Shown: positions 50,523 through 58,268 of the stretch, piece by piece
Numbering within the stretch: the first letter of the stretch is position 1
Layout of the letters: each line of letters starts with the position of its first letter
Assembly: GCA_016185705.1 (NCBI GenBank)
Contig: JACPMZ010000009.1
Coordinates: forward strand, 1-64,000
Length of the DNA: 64,000 nucleotides
From: Candidatus Woesearchaeota archaeon
GTDB taxonomy: Archaea; Nanobdellota; Nanobdellia; Woesearchaeales; UBA10216
Direction of reading: 5' to 3'
Notes under the pieces: generated by a model
The model's database searches: none
Told to the model about the DNA's origin: nothing
What the model saw: only the letters and a program-made list of their open reading frames with translations
Position numbers and translations under genes: made by a program

Positions 50523-51490
50523 GCGGGGCTGCCTGCATCATGCGGGTATTTTATTGCCATCAGCGCTTCTATGAGGTCAAGCGTCATTTCAAGCATCTGA
50601 TATGCGGTAGCAGCTATTATGAATTCAGCAGGCAGAGTTGACTTTGGAAGGCGCCTCAGCAGATTCCCTGCTTTGTATCTGTTTATGTTTAGCGTTTTTA
50701 TTTTTTCATTGCTGTACTTGTAGTAAAGGCGGGAATACTCGGTGAGGCTGGCTGCAACTGTCTGCAGAATCACCATTACGCCGCTGTTCATGCGCTTTCC
50801 ATGCGCCAATGCCTCCTCTGCTATGAATGTGATTGTGTCTGATACCCGGTCAAGGATTGTTAGTATGTAATATGTGTATGCAGTCTTTTCAGGTTCAGGG
50901 CAGCCTTCCAGGTTTAGTAGCCGCAGGCAATAGCTGATATATCTGGTAAGGGTATCGTGCCTTCCACGCGTATTTTCAACAAGCGGCCAGTTCTGGTTTT
51001 TTATCCCTTCAACGCAGTCTTTCAGGTTATCATTCAGAATCAGAAATATCCTTTGCAGCAGCTGGGAAAAATCCTTCATGGAGCCAATTTGCAGGTTTTT
51101 GAGAACGCACAATTTTTCCCTGTCCTGCATTATCTCAAATCCGATGAGCCTGTTTACTTCCTCACGTATAATGCTGGAAACCCTGACTTCTTTGCCTATC
51201 CGGGGATAGCTGGCCATCGGGGAATTGAAGCTCAGGGCAATGGTGTCAAACCCCGCCCGGTAAAGGCCGCGGATTACAAAAATTATGGAAGTTCTGTCCA
51301 GACCGGAAATATCAACGTTCGCTTCTCTTGGCTGTTTCTCCATGGCAGCGTCTGCGTTTATTATCAGGGACTTCTTCTGTTCCAGAACATCCAGATAGCT
51401 TCCTTTGACGACGTTGTTTGTTCTCGCCCATTTGCTTGGCAGCGAAATTATCAGCGAAGAGGGGCCGTGCTTGACTACTTTTCTCTGCAT
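50519..51490 (-). CDS. AbrB/SpoVT-type domain plus PhoU domain regulator (second copy)
   Basis: 323 residues from ATG 51490 (MQRKVVKHGPSSLIISLPSK), preceded by GGTGG; the frame continues upstream without a better start. The N-terminal swapped-hairpin domain has SLPSKWARTNNVVKGSYLDV, and the helical PhoU part runs through the remainder. Same architecture as 4616-5545 but well diverged. Probably a transcription regulator responding to phosphate. Overlaps the receiver-kinase gene by 4 nt at the 3' ends. Confidence 0.87.
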   Translation of the reverse strand: MQRKVVKHGPSSLIISLPSKWARTNNVVKGSYLDVLEQKKSLIINADAAMEKQPREANVDISGLDRTSIIFVIRGLYRAGFDTIALSFNSPMASYPRIGKEVRVSSIIREEVNRLIGFEIMQDREKLCVLKNLQIGSMKDFSQLLQRIFLILNDNLKDCVEGIKNQNWPLVENTRGRHDTLTRYISYCLRLLNLEGCPEPEKTAYTYYILTILDRVSDTITFIAEEALAHGKRMNSGVMVILQTVAASLTEYSRLYYKYSNEKIKTLNINRYKAGNLLRRLPKSTLPAEFIIAATAYQMLEMTLDLIEALMAIKYPHDAGSPA

Positions 51491-51651
51491 TATACCACCT
51501 TTTCTGCAACAAAACATGCCCAGATATTTAAATTTTATCATATTTATATAAAGAAATATGCATGTATGAAAAATATGCATAAAGCAATGATTAAGTAGAT
51601 ATATTTAGCAGTATTCCCGGTTCTTAGTTCAGCAAAACGGGGTGATGCGGT

Positions 51652-51765
51652 TTGGGAGCTGTGAGTGAAACACTGAGGGAGGACGCATTTTCCGAACTTT
51701 TGGAAATGCAGGAAATCCGGCCTGTCCGCTATGAGGACATATTGAGGGCGCTTCTCACAGAATAA
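51652..51765 (+). CDS. 37-residue protein
   Basis: TTG start 6 nt after a GGGGTGAT site; product GAVSETLREDAFSELLEMQE then IRPVRYEDILRALLTE. Charged and helical. A GTG at 51661 is another possible start. Upstream of the secreted DUF5667 gene by about 100 nt. No family recognised. Confidence 0.4.
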   Translation: MGAVSETLREDAFSELLEMQEIRPVRYEDILRALLTE

Positions 51766-51862
51766 ATCTGGAGAAGTGCTTTCTTTGATTTTTGGCATTC
51801 GGCAGGATAAGTTTTCATCGCCAGCTGGTCGGACAGAACGTCAGCAGTTGTGGTGCTTGAAA

Positions 51863-52918
51863 ATGAAAAACAAGGCAAAGTTTGCGGCAGTAATGGTTGC
51901 GGTTTTGGCAGGGGTTATACTATTCTCTCAGCCGGTTTTTGCATACATTGAGGGAAACACCATAGTCACAGAGGATGCAAAAATAAAGGCAGGAATTACG
52001 CCCGGTTCAGTCTTTTACGGGCTGGATAAGGCGCTTGACCGCGTTTCGCTTGCTCTCACGTTCGGAAGTTCTGCCAGGGCAAAAACAGGCCTGACAATCG
52101 CGAGGGAGCGGCTTATGGAAGTCAAGGTGATGGTGGAAGCCAATGATACGGTAGCTGCCGGGGAAGCGCAGCGTGGGCACGCCAGAGCTTTGGCTTCTGT
52201 GAGTGCTTCCCTAGATAAGCTAAAGGGTTCTGAGCTAAACACAAAACGTGAGGATGTAATAAGCTTGGAGAAGGGCATGCTGGAGCACGAGAGCGAAATA
52301 ATCGCAGTCAATAAATGGAGCAAATCTGATGCCGATGCAGGGCAGATAACGTTTATGCTTGACGCTATGCAAAACAGCATGGCAGATGTCAGAATTCAAT
52401 TATTTGAGAGAAAAAGGGAGATAGCGCTTGAGCAGATTGCTGCAGGTAAAATCCAAAGCGAAACTGAAACCGAAATAATTGTCCGTGAGGAGGGCTTGAT
52501 TGACTTGAGAAAACAATCGGCTGCTGAGGAAATGAAAGCAGCCCACGGCCTGGTGGCGTACGTCAAAGGTGATATTGATGCCCGCCTCAAGGCAGCCCGG
52601 AGTGCAGGGCAGGTTCCCCGGGAAGATGTATCTGCCGCAGCAGCAGCAGCGCAGATATTGCTTCAGGCAGACCTGAAGCTTGGTGCTGCCAGCGAGGCGT
52701 TTGCAGATTCTGAATTTGAGCAGGCATTTGAGCTTGCGCACAATGCGCGCAGACTTGGCGAAACTGCGCAGTCATTATTTGCTGAGGAGCTGGAGGCAGA
52801 GGCAGCCGTTGGTGCTGAAGCCAAAGCTGACAATGCAGGGGCTGGTGTAAGCGCAAAAGCCGGCGAATCTTTATCGGTGTCAGTGGGTGCAGGCGTTGAT
52901 GTTTCGGTAAACGAATGA
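51863..52918 (+). CDS. secreted DUF5667-type protein
   Basis: 351 residues. Signal peptide KNKAKFAAVMVAVLAGVILF then SQPVFA-Y. The early segment AGITPGSVFYGLDKALDRVS is the mark of DUF5667, a family of secreted proteins in archaea and some bacteria. The rest is Ala/Glu/Lys-rich helix, likely coiled coil, ending in a repetitive AGAGVSAKAGESLSVSVGAG tail. Probably cell-surface or envelope associated; function unknown. Confidence 0.85.
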   Translation: MKNKAKFAAVMVAVLAGVILFSQPVFAYIEGNTIVTEDAKIKAGITPGSVFYGLDKALDRVSLALTFGSSARAKTGLTIARERLMEVKVMVEANDTVAAGEAQRGHARALASVSASLDKLKGSELNTKREDVISLEKGMLEHESEIIAVNKWSKSDADAGQITFMLDAMQNSMADVRIQLFERKREIALEQIAAGKIQSETETEIIVREEGLIDLRKQSAAEEMKAAHGLVAYVKGDIDARLKAARSAGQVPREDVSAAAAAAQILLQADLKLGAASEAFADSEFEQAFELAHNARRLGETAQSLFAEELEAEAAVGAEAKADNAGAGVSAKAGESLSVSVGAGVDVSVNE

Positions 52919-52983
52919 TGCTCTTTTCTTGGCTTTTTTTATAAACTGTCAAGATATCCGTGCATTAATTGTTTGTGATTGAG

Positions 52984-52996
52984 ACGCCGGGACTGG
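52984..52996. repeat. cassette-boundary repeat, copy 1
   Basis: ACGCCGGGACTGG; with the next bases it forms GACGCC-GGGACT-GGCGTC. Lies before the RelE-type module at 53088-53598. Confidence 0.75.
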
Positions 52997-53087
52997 CGTC
53001 TGGTTGCAAACCACACGCCGTCAGGCTTTGCCCGCCTCTTTGACATGCATTGCAGGAGGTGAGATATGGAGTGTTATCTAATAAAAC

Positions 53088-53360
53088 TCATATTTTGTAT
53101 ATGTTATCATGGTGGTCAAAGTCGTAGAAAATCACTTTGTCTTCTGGCTCAAGGTATTTGAATGTCAGAACAAAAGGGCCTCGTATGTGAACTCGTTTTA
53201 AGTGCTGGAGTGGCTTGCGCAGATTTTTGTAATGGTTAACATCCTCACAGTTTATTATTTCCTCAATCTTTCGCATGACGATTTCATAGGTTTGCCTGTC
53301 TTTTTTGCATAGCTTTTCAAGTATCCTCTGAAGTCCGGCTTCAACAGAGAAATTACGCAT
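53088..53360 (-). CDS. RelE-type toxin
   Basis: 90 residues, a complete RelE fold: LQRILEKLCKKDRQTYEIVM, NHYKNLRKPLQHLKRVHIRG, FVLTFKYLEPEDKVIFYDF and the C-terminal DHHDNIYKI. RelE toxins are ribosome-dependent mRNA nucleases. It overlaps the antitoxin gene by 8 nt. Unlike the copy at 46973, the C-terminal motif is intact. Confidence 0.88.
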   Translation of the reverse strand: MRNFSVEAGLQRILEKLCKKDRQTYEIVMRKIEEIINCEDVNHYKNLRKPLQHLKRVHIRGPFVLTFKYLEPEDKVIFYDFDHHDNIYKI

Positions 53361-53598
53361 TCTCTACCAGCTTCCTCAATTCTGCAACGTTCTTAAATTT
53401 CCTGAATGTGCCCTTTCTCTCCAGGCGCTTTATCTTCTTCACATACTCGGGTTTCAGTTCAGGTTCCAGAAAGCTCTCTTCATAAACTTCAACCACGTAA
53501 TTTATGGCCTCAGACTTGTCCTTTAGGCCGTATTTCGCCTTTACCATGTTAAGCACCCTGTTGGATTGTTCTTCAATGTTTATTACAGCTTGTACCAT
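53353..53598 (-). CDS. antitoxin of RelE-type toxin
   Basis: 81 residues: VQAVINIEEQSNRVLNMVKA, KYGLKDKSEAINYVVEVYEE, then ELKPEYVKKIKRLERKGTFR. The first two segments fit an RHH DNA-binding domain and the C-terminal part a toxin-binding helix. Product is similar in plan to the RelB-like protein at 47291. An 18-bp palindrome precedes it. Confidence 0.83.
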   Translation of the reverse strand: MVQAVINIEEQSNRVLNMVKAKYGLKDKSEAINYVVEVYEESFLEPELKPEYVKKIKRLERKGTFRKFKNVAELRKLVENA

Positions 53599-53607
53599 GT
53601 TACATCA

Positions 53608-53625
53608 CATATATGAAAGTATATG
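53608..53625. promoter_or_regulatory. palindromic operator of second RelBE-type module
   Basis: CATATA-TGAAAG-TATATG, a perfect 6-6-6 palindrome 10 nt upstream of the antitoxin ATG. A TATA-like CATTTATATATTT lies further out on the minus strand (about 53628-53640). Confidence 0.6.
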
Positions 53626-53828
53626 GGAAATATATAAATGTTTTGTTATTAACCGTGTCTCCCAAGGTGCGTTAATATTTGCAAAAGCAGCAACTGTTTT
53701 CATTGCATTTAAAAAATCTAAATCGGCTTTTTAAAGAGTTGCTTATGCTTGCCAAATAAATTTCTCCGAGTTTTGTTTAATACCAATTGACGCATAATTT
53801 CTCTTTCTGCAGGCAACTTTAGGAATTG

Positions 53829-53842
53829 AACGCCGGGACCGG
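53829..53842. repeat. cassette-boundary repeat, copy 2
   Basis: AACGCCGGGACCGG between the RelE-type module and the DUF433/DUF5615 module. The 250-bp gap around it shows no gene. Confidence 0.7.
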
Positions 53843-53844
53843 TT

Positions 53845-54201
53845 CTATTTTAATTCTCTTATCCGTATGCTGGTTTCCGAAATGGTTACGAAGGCTTTGC
53901 TGAGTTTTTTTCCTTGTTCTTCAATTAGACTCAGCGCATAGTCAATTCTTCGCCGGGGTGTATCTTTTTTGAGTCTCAGAAATATGATTCCTGCGCATTC
54001 CTTTCTCTGTCTGAAAATCAGTTCGCCAAAATCTTTGTCATTGGTTATTAGAATTCTGTTTTCTTTCAACGATTTTGCCAGCACTGAGCCGTCACTTTCA
54101 CCTCTCAGCACTTCGCCTGCATACAAAGCATCATGCCCTTCTTTAATCAGCGCCGCAGCAAGTTTGTTACCTGAACTTTCATCAACCAGAAACTTTAGCA
54201 T
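53845..54201 (-). CDS. DUF5615 PIN-like toxin
   Basis: 118 residues: MLKFLVDESSGNKLAAALIK, then VLAKSLKENRILITNDKDFG and ELIFRQRKECAGIIFLRLK. The acidic residues in FLVDES and TNDKDFG fit the DUF5615 (Mut7-C-like PIN) family, whose genes pair with DUF433 antitoxins as here. A probable RNase. It overlaps the antitoxin by 20 nt. Confidence 0.9.
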   Translation of the reverse strand: MLKFLVDESSGNKLAAALIKEGHDALYAGEVLRGESDGSVLAKSLKENRILITNDKDFGELIFRQRKECAGIIFLRLKKDTPRRRIDYALSLIEEQGKKLSKAFVTISETSIRIRELK

Positions 54202-54445
54202 GTTCCTTGACCGTTACAGGCATGACTGATTCACCGCTTACTATGTCTGCGCCGTACATCAGAGCTGCAGTGATATCTTCCTTTGTGAGTTGAGGGTAGT
54301 CTTCAAGAATTTCGTCTACTTTCATGCCTTCAGCCACCTGGCGAATTATCGTATCTACAGGTATGCGTGTTCCCCGAATAACCGGCTTCCCAACCATTAT
54401 TTTAGGATTCACTGTTATCCGCTGCAATAGTTTTGCGTCTTCCAT
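54182..54445 (-). CDS. DUF433 antitoxin
   Basis: 87 residues from ATG 54445 (MEDAKLLQRITVNPKIMVGK). The HTH-containing DUF433 signature follows: PVIRGTRIPVDTIIRQVAEG, then EILEDYPQLTKEDITAALMY. A TATA-like AATTATAAATAC lies 27 nt upstream on this strand, so the longer open frame to 54583 is not used. Partner of the DUF5615 toxin. Confidence 0.92.
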   Translation of the reverse strand: MEDAKLLQRITVNPKIMVGKPVIRGTRIPVDTIIRQVAEGMKVDEILEDYPQLTKEDITAALMYGADIVSGESVMPVTVKEHAKVSG

Positions 54446-54496
54446 GGTAAGTGAACTTATTTGCTCAGTATTTATAATTATCGCTTTCAATAAATT

Positions 54497-54512
54497 AAAC
54501 GCCGGGACTGGG
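54497..54512. repeat. cassette-boundary repeat, copy 3
   Basis: AAACGCCGGGACTGGG, right after the DUF433 promoter. Confidence 0.75.
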
Positions 54513-54534
54513 ACATACTCACTGCGGTTCGTAG

Positions 54535-54547
54535 CCCCAGTCCCGGC
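54535..54547. repeat. cassette-boundary repeat, inverted copy
   Basis: CCCCAGTCCCGGC, the reverse complement of the repeat. With 54567-54580 it can form a hairpin whose loop contains GTTCGCTTCGC. Confidence 0.75.
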
Positions 54548-54566
54548 TCTGTTCGCTTCGCTCACT

Positions 54567-54580
54567 ACGCCGGGACTGGG
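54567..54580. repeat. cassette-boundary repeat, copy 4
   Basis: ACGCCGGGACTGGG, about 35 bp before the TATA region of the MNT/HEPN module. Confidence 0.75.
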
Positions 54581-54624
54581 CAAAGTTTCTTGAAGGCAGC
54601 CCTGAAAAACGAAACATTTTTATA

Positions 54625-54662
54625 TTATCTTTATAGAGATAATGTTATCTCTGGTGAGATAA
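54625..54662. promoter_or_regulatory. double palindromic operator of MNT/HEPN module
   Basis: Two perfect 6-6-6 palindromes with the same half-sites: TTATCT-TTATAG-AGATAA (54625-54642) and TTATCT-CTGGTG-AGATAA (54645-54662), 2 bp apart. They follow a TATA-like TTTTATATTA and run into the ATG, so binding would block both transcription start and the ribosome site. The likely binder is the HTH domain of the first gene product. Confidence 0.75.
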
Positions 54663-55276
54663 TGGATTTAGCGATTAAAATAGTGGGGATTTACGATGGC
54701 GAACCAAAGGCAGAGCTCTCCATTAGAGAGATTTCTAAGAGGCTGAAAGCCACGTACAGTTTCGTTTATGATGCAGTTGATACCATGGCTAACGAAGGCA
54801 TCATAAGGGTTGCTGTTAAGGGCAGGGCCAAGATGTGCTCTTTGAATCTTAAAAATGACAAAGCGCGTGCCTTGCTTGCTATCCGCTCAGTCAGCAGAAA
54901 GGATGGGTTCCTTGGAAAAAACAGGCTGGTTGGGGAGATGCTTGGCGAGTTCGTGAACAGGGTTACGGGCGAGAATGTTTATTCCATAGTCCTTTTTGGC
55001 TCTTATGCCAAGGGTTCGGCTTCTGAGGCCAGCGATGTTGATTTGCTGGTAATTGGAGCTTCGAAAGCTAAGCTGGATGGTAAGGTTGATGCTGAGGTCA
55101 ACAGTTTGGAAGCGCGGTATGGAAAGGAAATCAACGCTGTCGTCATAGATAAGGCAATGTTTCTAAAGTCGCTGAGAAGCGAAGGGGTTACTGCTGTGAA
55201 GGAGGCGCTGGCTGACCACGTTATCTTGTCTGGTTTTGAGCGCTTTTGGGAACTTGTAAGGGAGGGGTTGGGATGA
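54662..55276 (+). CDS. HTH-fused minimal nucleotidyltransferase (MNT)
   Basis: 204 residues from ATG 54662, 4 nt after GGTGAG. The N-terminal winged HTH (LSIREISKRLKATYSFVYDA, VDTMANEGIIRVAVKGRAK) is followed by the MNT core VLFGSYAKGSASEASDVDLL, matching GSxAxG and SDxDLLV. In MNT/HEPN systems the nucleotidyltransferase adds AMP to the HEPN toxin to silence it. Here the HTH fusion probably adds autoregulation. It overlaps the HEPN gene by 4 nt. Confidence 0.9.
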   Translation: MDLAIKIVGIYDGEPKAELSIREISKRLKATYSFVYDAVDTMANEGIIRVAVKGRAKMCSLNLKNDKARALLAIRSVSRKDGFLGKNRLVGEMLGEFVNRVTGENVYSIVLFGSYAKGSASEASDVDLLVIGASKAKLDGKVDAEVNSLEARYGKEINAVVIDKAMFLKSLRSEGVTAVKEALADHVILSGFERFWELVREGLG

Positions 55277-55812
55277 CTAGCAAGCAAGTGCTTAAGGATA
55301 AGCTTGACATGTATGAGCGGAAAAGCTTGTTCAGCAGGGACTCAGGCATCAAGCGTTTGGTGGGTAACTTCATGGCGAAGGCCAGGCATAATCTTGAGAC
55401 TGCTGGTGTTGTTTTTGACTTGTCTGAGAGTAATGCTGCTAAGGAGGCTTTGAAGATAAGCAGTTCTTACGCGGCTTATGATTGGGCGATTGTTGCTGCT
55501 TATTATGCCATGTACCACGCTGCTTTGGGCGCTTTGGCCGCTTTGGGTTTTAAGAGTGATGACCATGAAGCCACCAGAGTTGGGCTTTTATACTATTATG
55601 TCCTTGAAGGCTCGCTTGAAAGCAAATACGTCACAGCACTGGAAAAAGCCAGAAGGCTTGAAGAGGAGTACGTTCAGAAGCTGTACAAAGCTAAGAGAAC
55701 TAGGCAGATAGCCCAATACTCTGTGGAAGGAGAGTTCAGTAAGGTGGAGGCTAAAAGCCTTATAGAAGACGCTGTGAGTTTTGTGAACCGCATAAGCGAA
55801 TTGCTTAAGTAG
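55273..55812 (+). CDS. HEPN-domain protein (toxin partner of MNT)
   Basis: 179 residues, all helical: FMAKARHNLETAGVVFDLSE, YAAYDWAIVAAYYAMYHAAL, GALAALGFKSDDHEATRVGL and ARRLEEEYVQKLYKAKRTRQ. The AYYAMYHA helix and following ALG are typical of HEPN proteins. Toxic HEPNs cut RNA with an RxxxxxH motif; I cannot place that motif with confidence here. Coupled to the MNT gene by an ATGA overlap. Confidence 0.88.
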   Translation: MTSKQVLKDKLDMYERKSLFSRDSGIKRLVGNFMAKARHNLETAGVVFDLSESNAAKEALKISSSYAAYDWAIVAAYYAMYHAALGALAALGFKSDDHEATRVGLLYYYVLEGSLESKYVTALEKARRLEEEYVQKLYKAKRTRQIAQYSVEGEFSKVEAKSLIEDAVSFVNRISELLK

Positions 55813-56020
55813 AGGGGGAGGGAGATTGATATGGTTGATGAGGAAATAGGAAGGATTTTCGAATCCGACATAAGGTTGTGCAGCAGCTTGTCATAGACAG
55901 CTTCTGCTTGGTAAATTTGTTCCTTCAAATTCTGTTCCATAGCGGTTCACCCTCTTTTGGCGTGTTCGCCTAATATTTATTCCACCGCTAAAAGTGCCCC
56001 TGATTTAAACCGAGAAGGAA

Positions 56021-56033
56021 ACGCCGGGACAGG
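56021..56033. repeat. cassette-boundary repeat, copy 5
   Basis: ACGCCGGGACAGG after the MNT/HEPN module. The following ~60 bp (GACGCC then TTGCCC then TTTGAC) weakly resemble the DNA after copy 1, suggesting the true unit is longer than 13 bp. Confidence 0.7.
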
Positions 56034-56106
56034 ACGGCGGACGAGCAGTGCGACGCCTTGCCCTTTTTGACCGCCATCAGAGACCAATGCCCTGCTTCTT
56101 TAATAT

Positions 56107-56139
56107 ACATTCTCGGAGAACGGATATATAAAGCTTGTC
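56107..56139. repeat. direct repeat, left member
   Basis: ACATTCTCGGAGAACGG then ATATATAAAGCTTGTC. Matches 56707-56740 apart from a few changes; the two start exactly 600 bp apart around a zinc-finger gene. Confidence 0.75.
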
Positions 56140-56142
56140 GTC

Positions 56143-56697
56143 TCAGTTTTGCTTTCTCCGTTTCTTTGGCTTTTCTTTTCTGGCTTCCACTTTGTCTAAG
56201 AATTCTCTTGGATTTTGCAGTATTTTGTCTATTCTCCAGTCGCCTTGAATTTCAAGAAATTGCTTAACATCATCGACGAACTGGATGTATTGCTCTTTCG
56301 TTTCCACATTGTCATTTAAGCCGAAAGCTTCAAGGAATTGCCCATAATTCTTGATACCGCCAAATTGAGAGAAAAACTTATAGCATTTGTAACAAGATTT
56401 GAATTTATCATTGTTTGTGTGGAATGTGCTTTCGCAAAAAATGCATGTTTTCTCGAACTTGTAATCTCTTGTCGCTTTTTCAGGTTCTTTGATCTTTGCT
56501 GGTTGCTTTGTCCAGCCTTCGGCAACAAGTTTATTGACAAGGACAGTATCCATTCCGTGCTGCTTGTCATAGTTGTGACTTTCTCTAAGTCCGGGATAGT
56601 ATTTTCTGTGTTTGTATAAGTAGTTGCAGGGTAAGCATCTACCTTGATGATATATATCTCTATCGCAGCGTTTGCAACTATAGGTTTTCCCTTCCAT
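56143..56697 (-). CDS. zinc-finger protein of unknown function
   Basis: 184 residues from ATG 56697 (MEGKTYSCKRCDRDIYHQGR). Two zinc knuckles: CKRC...CLPC at residues 8-26, and CIFC...CYKC around residue 90. The latter resembles an HNH-type zinc cradle but lacks an obvious H-N-H set. Basic tail KARKEKPKKRRKQN-like. The TATA-like box of the right direct repeat lies just upstream on this strand. It resembles genes of viruses and mobile elements, but I cannot name a family. Confidence 0.72.
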   Translation of the reverse strand: MEGKTYSCKRCDRDIYHQGRCLPCNYLYKHRKYYPGLRESHNYDKQHGMDTVLVNKLVAEGWTKQPAKIKEPEKATRDYKFEKTCIFCESTFHTNNDKFKSCYKCYKFFSQFGGIKNYGQFLEAFGLNDNVETKEQYIQFVDDVKQFLEIQGDWRIDKILQNPREFLDKVEARKEKPKKRRKQN

Positions 56698-56706
56698 TAA
56701 AAACAC

Positions 56707-56740
56707 ACATTCCAGGAGAGCGGGATATAAAAAGCTTGTC
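56707..56740. repeat. direct repeat, right member, holding a promoter
   Basis: ACATTCCAGGAGAGCGGG then ATATAAAAAGCTTGTC. Read on the minus strand it contains CTTTTTATATCC, the likely TATA box of the zinc-finger gene that starts at 56697. Confidence 0.75.
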
Positions 56741-56803
56741 AAGAAGTCCGCCAATTTTTTCAATGCGGAAGCTATTTAAAAAGGAGCTTTTTATGCCTCC
56801 AAT

Positions 56804-57301
56804 ATGAAGAAAATCTTTAGCTTGGCTTTGATGGTGATATTATTAGCGTCGTTAGCAACAGCATTTGCGCCTTCTGAACCAAATCCGGATGTCAGTTGCC
56901 AAGAGAACTTAGCTCAGTGCCAAGCAGACATTCAGAAGCTGCTTGCAATTAATCAAAACTTAACACACCAGTTGGAGAATATAACTTCACAACGTGATTA
57001 TTATCGCACACTTTACGAGCAAACATTGCTCGATAATTTTAGTGTGCAAAAGCTCGAATCTTTTGAAAGCAAAATAATCAACAATAATTACCAGTATAAC
57101 ACAACTGTAACTGAGATTAAGCAGACGATTAATAACATAAAAATTCGTCAGAATATTATTATTTTTGCATTAGTATTTGAAATTGGTCTTTTCAGCTTTA
57201 CCTTCTTCAAGCAAAGGCTGTTGTTGAAGAAAACAGAGCAGCTTCTTTTGAAGGTCAATGCAGTCTCAATCAAGACAGAGAAAAAGAATGAGGATGAGTG
57301 A
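56804..57301 (+). CDS. secreted/anchored coiled-coil protein
   Basis: 165 residues. Signal peptide KKIFSLALMVILLASLATAF-A, two cysteines in VSCQENLAQCQADIQ, a coiled coil (LLAINQNLTHQLENITSQRD), and a C-terminal membrane helix (NIIIFALVFEIGLFSFTFF) with a basic cytosolic tail. TATA-like GCTATTTAAAAAG 27 nt before the ATG. Overlaps the transglutaminase gene by 14 nt, so the two proteins probably work together at the outer face of the membrane. Confidence 0.78.
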   Translation: MKKIFSLALMVILLASLATAFAPSEPNPDVSCQENLAQCQADIQKLLAINQNLTHQLENITSQRDYYRTLYEQTLLDNFSVQKLESFESKIINNNYQYNTTVTEIKQTINNIKIRQNIIIFALVFEIGLFSFTFFKQRLLLKKTEQLLLKVNAVSIKTEKKNEDE

Positions 57302-58259
57302 GCATTTTTCTCGCTCCGTGAAGAGAGGTATTTACATAGCTGGAAGTTTAATGGTGTTATTTTTAGCAGCCTATCTACTAATTCCTGCAACAGTTGATTT
57401 TTTCTGGGGTGAACAAATTATAGAACGTCATGTTGCAGATGTCTTAGGAGCTGCAGAAACTGCTGATGAAGCTGCTTTTAAAATTCTGTCCTGGGAAGAC
57501 TTGAATTTTGAAGATCCTTATTCTACATGGGAAGGAAAGTGGTACAACAAGTACAGCATCTATCACATGAACGGTTCTTATAAGTGGTTCATTCGCTCAA
57601 ACCAGTTATCATGGCTAATTACAAGCAAACTCGGCAATTGCGGAGAGCGTGCCTATTATTTTGTTCAAATGATGGAAGAAGCAGGCTATCCCGCAAGGGT
57701 AGTATGCGTAGTAGAAGATCACTGCTGGGCAGAATACCAATCGGGAGGATTCTGGATTGCAGTTGATCCAAGTCAGGCAGAATATGTCACACCCGAAAAC
57801 TACGTTCTAGGGCGCAACTGGTCTCGCATAGAGGCACGCTATCTTAATGGAAGTATGGAAGACGTCACATACCGTTACCTTAATACTGCCGAGTTGTTCA
57901 TTACATCAGAAAAAATGGGCGGTCAAGTGAACATATACTCTACCGTTCTTTCAAGCAGTGGCTCACCACGTTATGCGAGCCCTTCGCTAGTAACTACTCG
58001 AAAACTGGAAGAACCTTTCACACTAAGATTAGGGTATGTTCCTACCTATCAATTGGTTTATAAAAGAGATTATGGGCCGATTAGCTTCCATAAGAGATTT
58101 TCTGATATAAAGTTGCCTACAAATATTAGTCTGGTTCAAGGTGAACTTATAAACTTGAAGAATCTTCGCTTTAACACTCTTTGGATAGTCTGGTTTTCTC
58201 TTTTTTCGATTTTTCTTTTTGCAGTTATCAGAAGGATCATGGCGGAAAAAAGGAAGTAG
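57288..58259 (+). CDS. membrane-anchored transglutaminase-like protein
   Basis: 323 residues from ATG 57288 or 57294. An N-terminal helix (GIYIAGSLMVLFLAAYLLIP) and a C-terminal one (WIVWFSLFSIFLFAVIRRIM) anchor it; the middle is external. The transglutaminase triad is complete: Cys in KLGNCGERAYYFVQMM, His in VEDHCWAEYQ and Asp in WIAVDPSQAE. This fold covers peptidases and cross-linking enzymes. Coupled to the coiled-coil gene. Confidence 0.87.
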   Translation: MRMSEHFSRSVKRGIYIAGSLMVLFLAAYLLIPATVDFFWGEQIIERHVADVLGAAETADEAAFKILSWEDLNFEDPYSTWEGKWYNKYSIYHMNGSYKWFIRSNQLSWLITSKLGNCGERAYYFVQMMEEAGYPARVVCVVEDHCWAEYQSGGFWIAVDPSQAEYVTPENYVLGRNWSRIEARYLNGSMEDVTYRYLNTAELFITSEKMGGQVNIYSTVLSSSGSPRYASPSLVTTRKLEEPFTLRLGYVPTYQLVYKRDYGPISFHKRFSDIKLPTNISLVQGELINLKNLRFNTLWIVWFSLFSIFLFAVIRRIMAEKRK

Positions 58260-58268
58260 CATAAAGGA

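Larger units (their letters stand above)
55813..56142. other. intergenic stretch after MNT/HEPN
   Basis: No supported gene. Holds a GGGGGAGGGAG run with a 21-residue frame at 55831, the last boundary repeat at 56021 and the left member of a direct repeat at 56107-56139. A leftward frame from 55940 begins MEQNLKEQIYQAEAVYDKLL but loses coding character within 30 residues. Confidence 0.5.

Noticed and set aside
46973..53360. The two RelE-type modules as a recent duplication
   Set aside because: Toxins and antitoxins are similar in plan but diverged throughout and have different operators; independent acquisition is as likely.
55674..55940. Leftward frame starting MEQNLKEQIYQAEAVYDKLL
   Set aside because: Only the first ~30 residues look coding; the rest is antisense to the HEPN gene and no homologous family is recognised.
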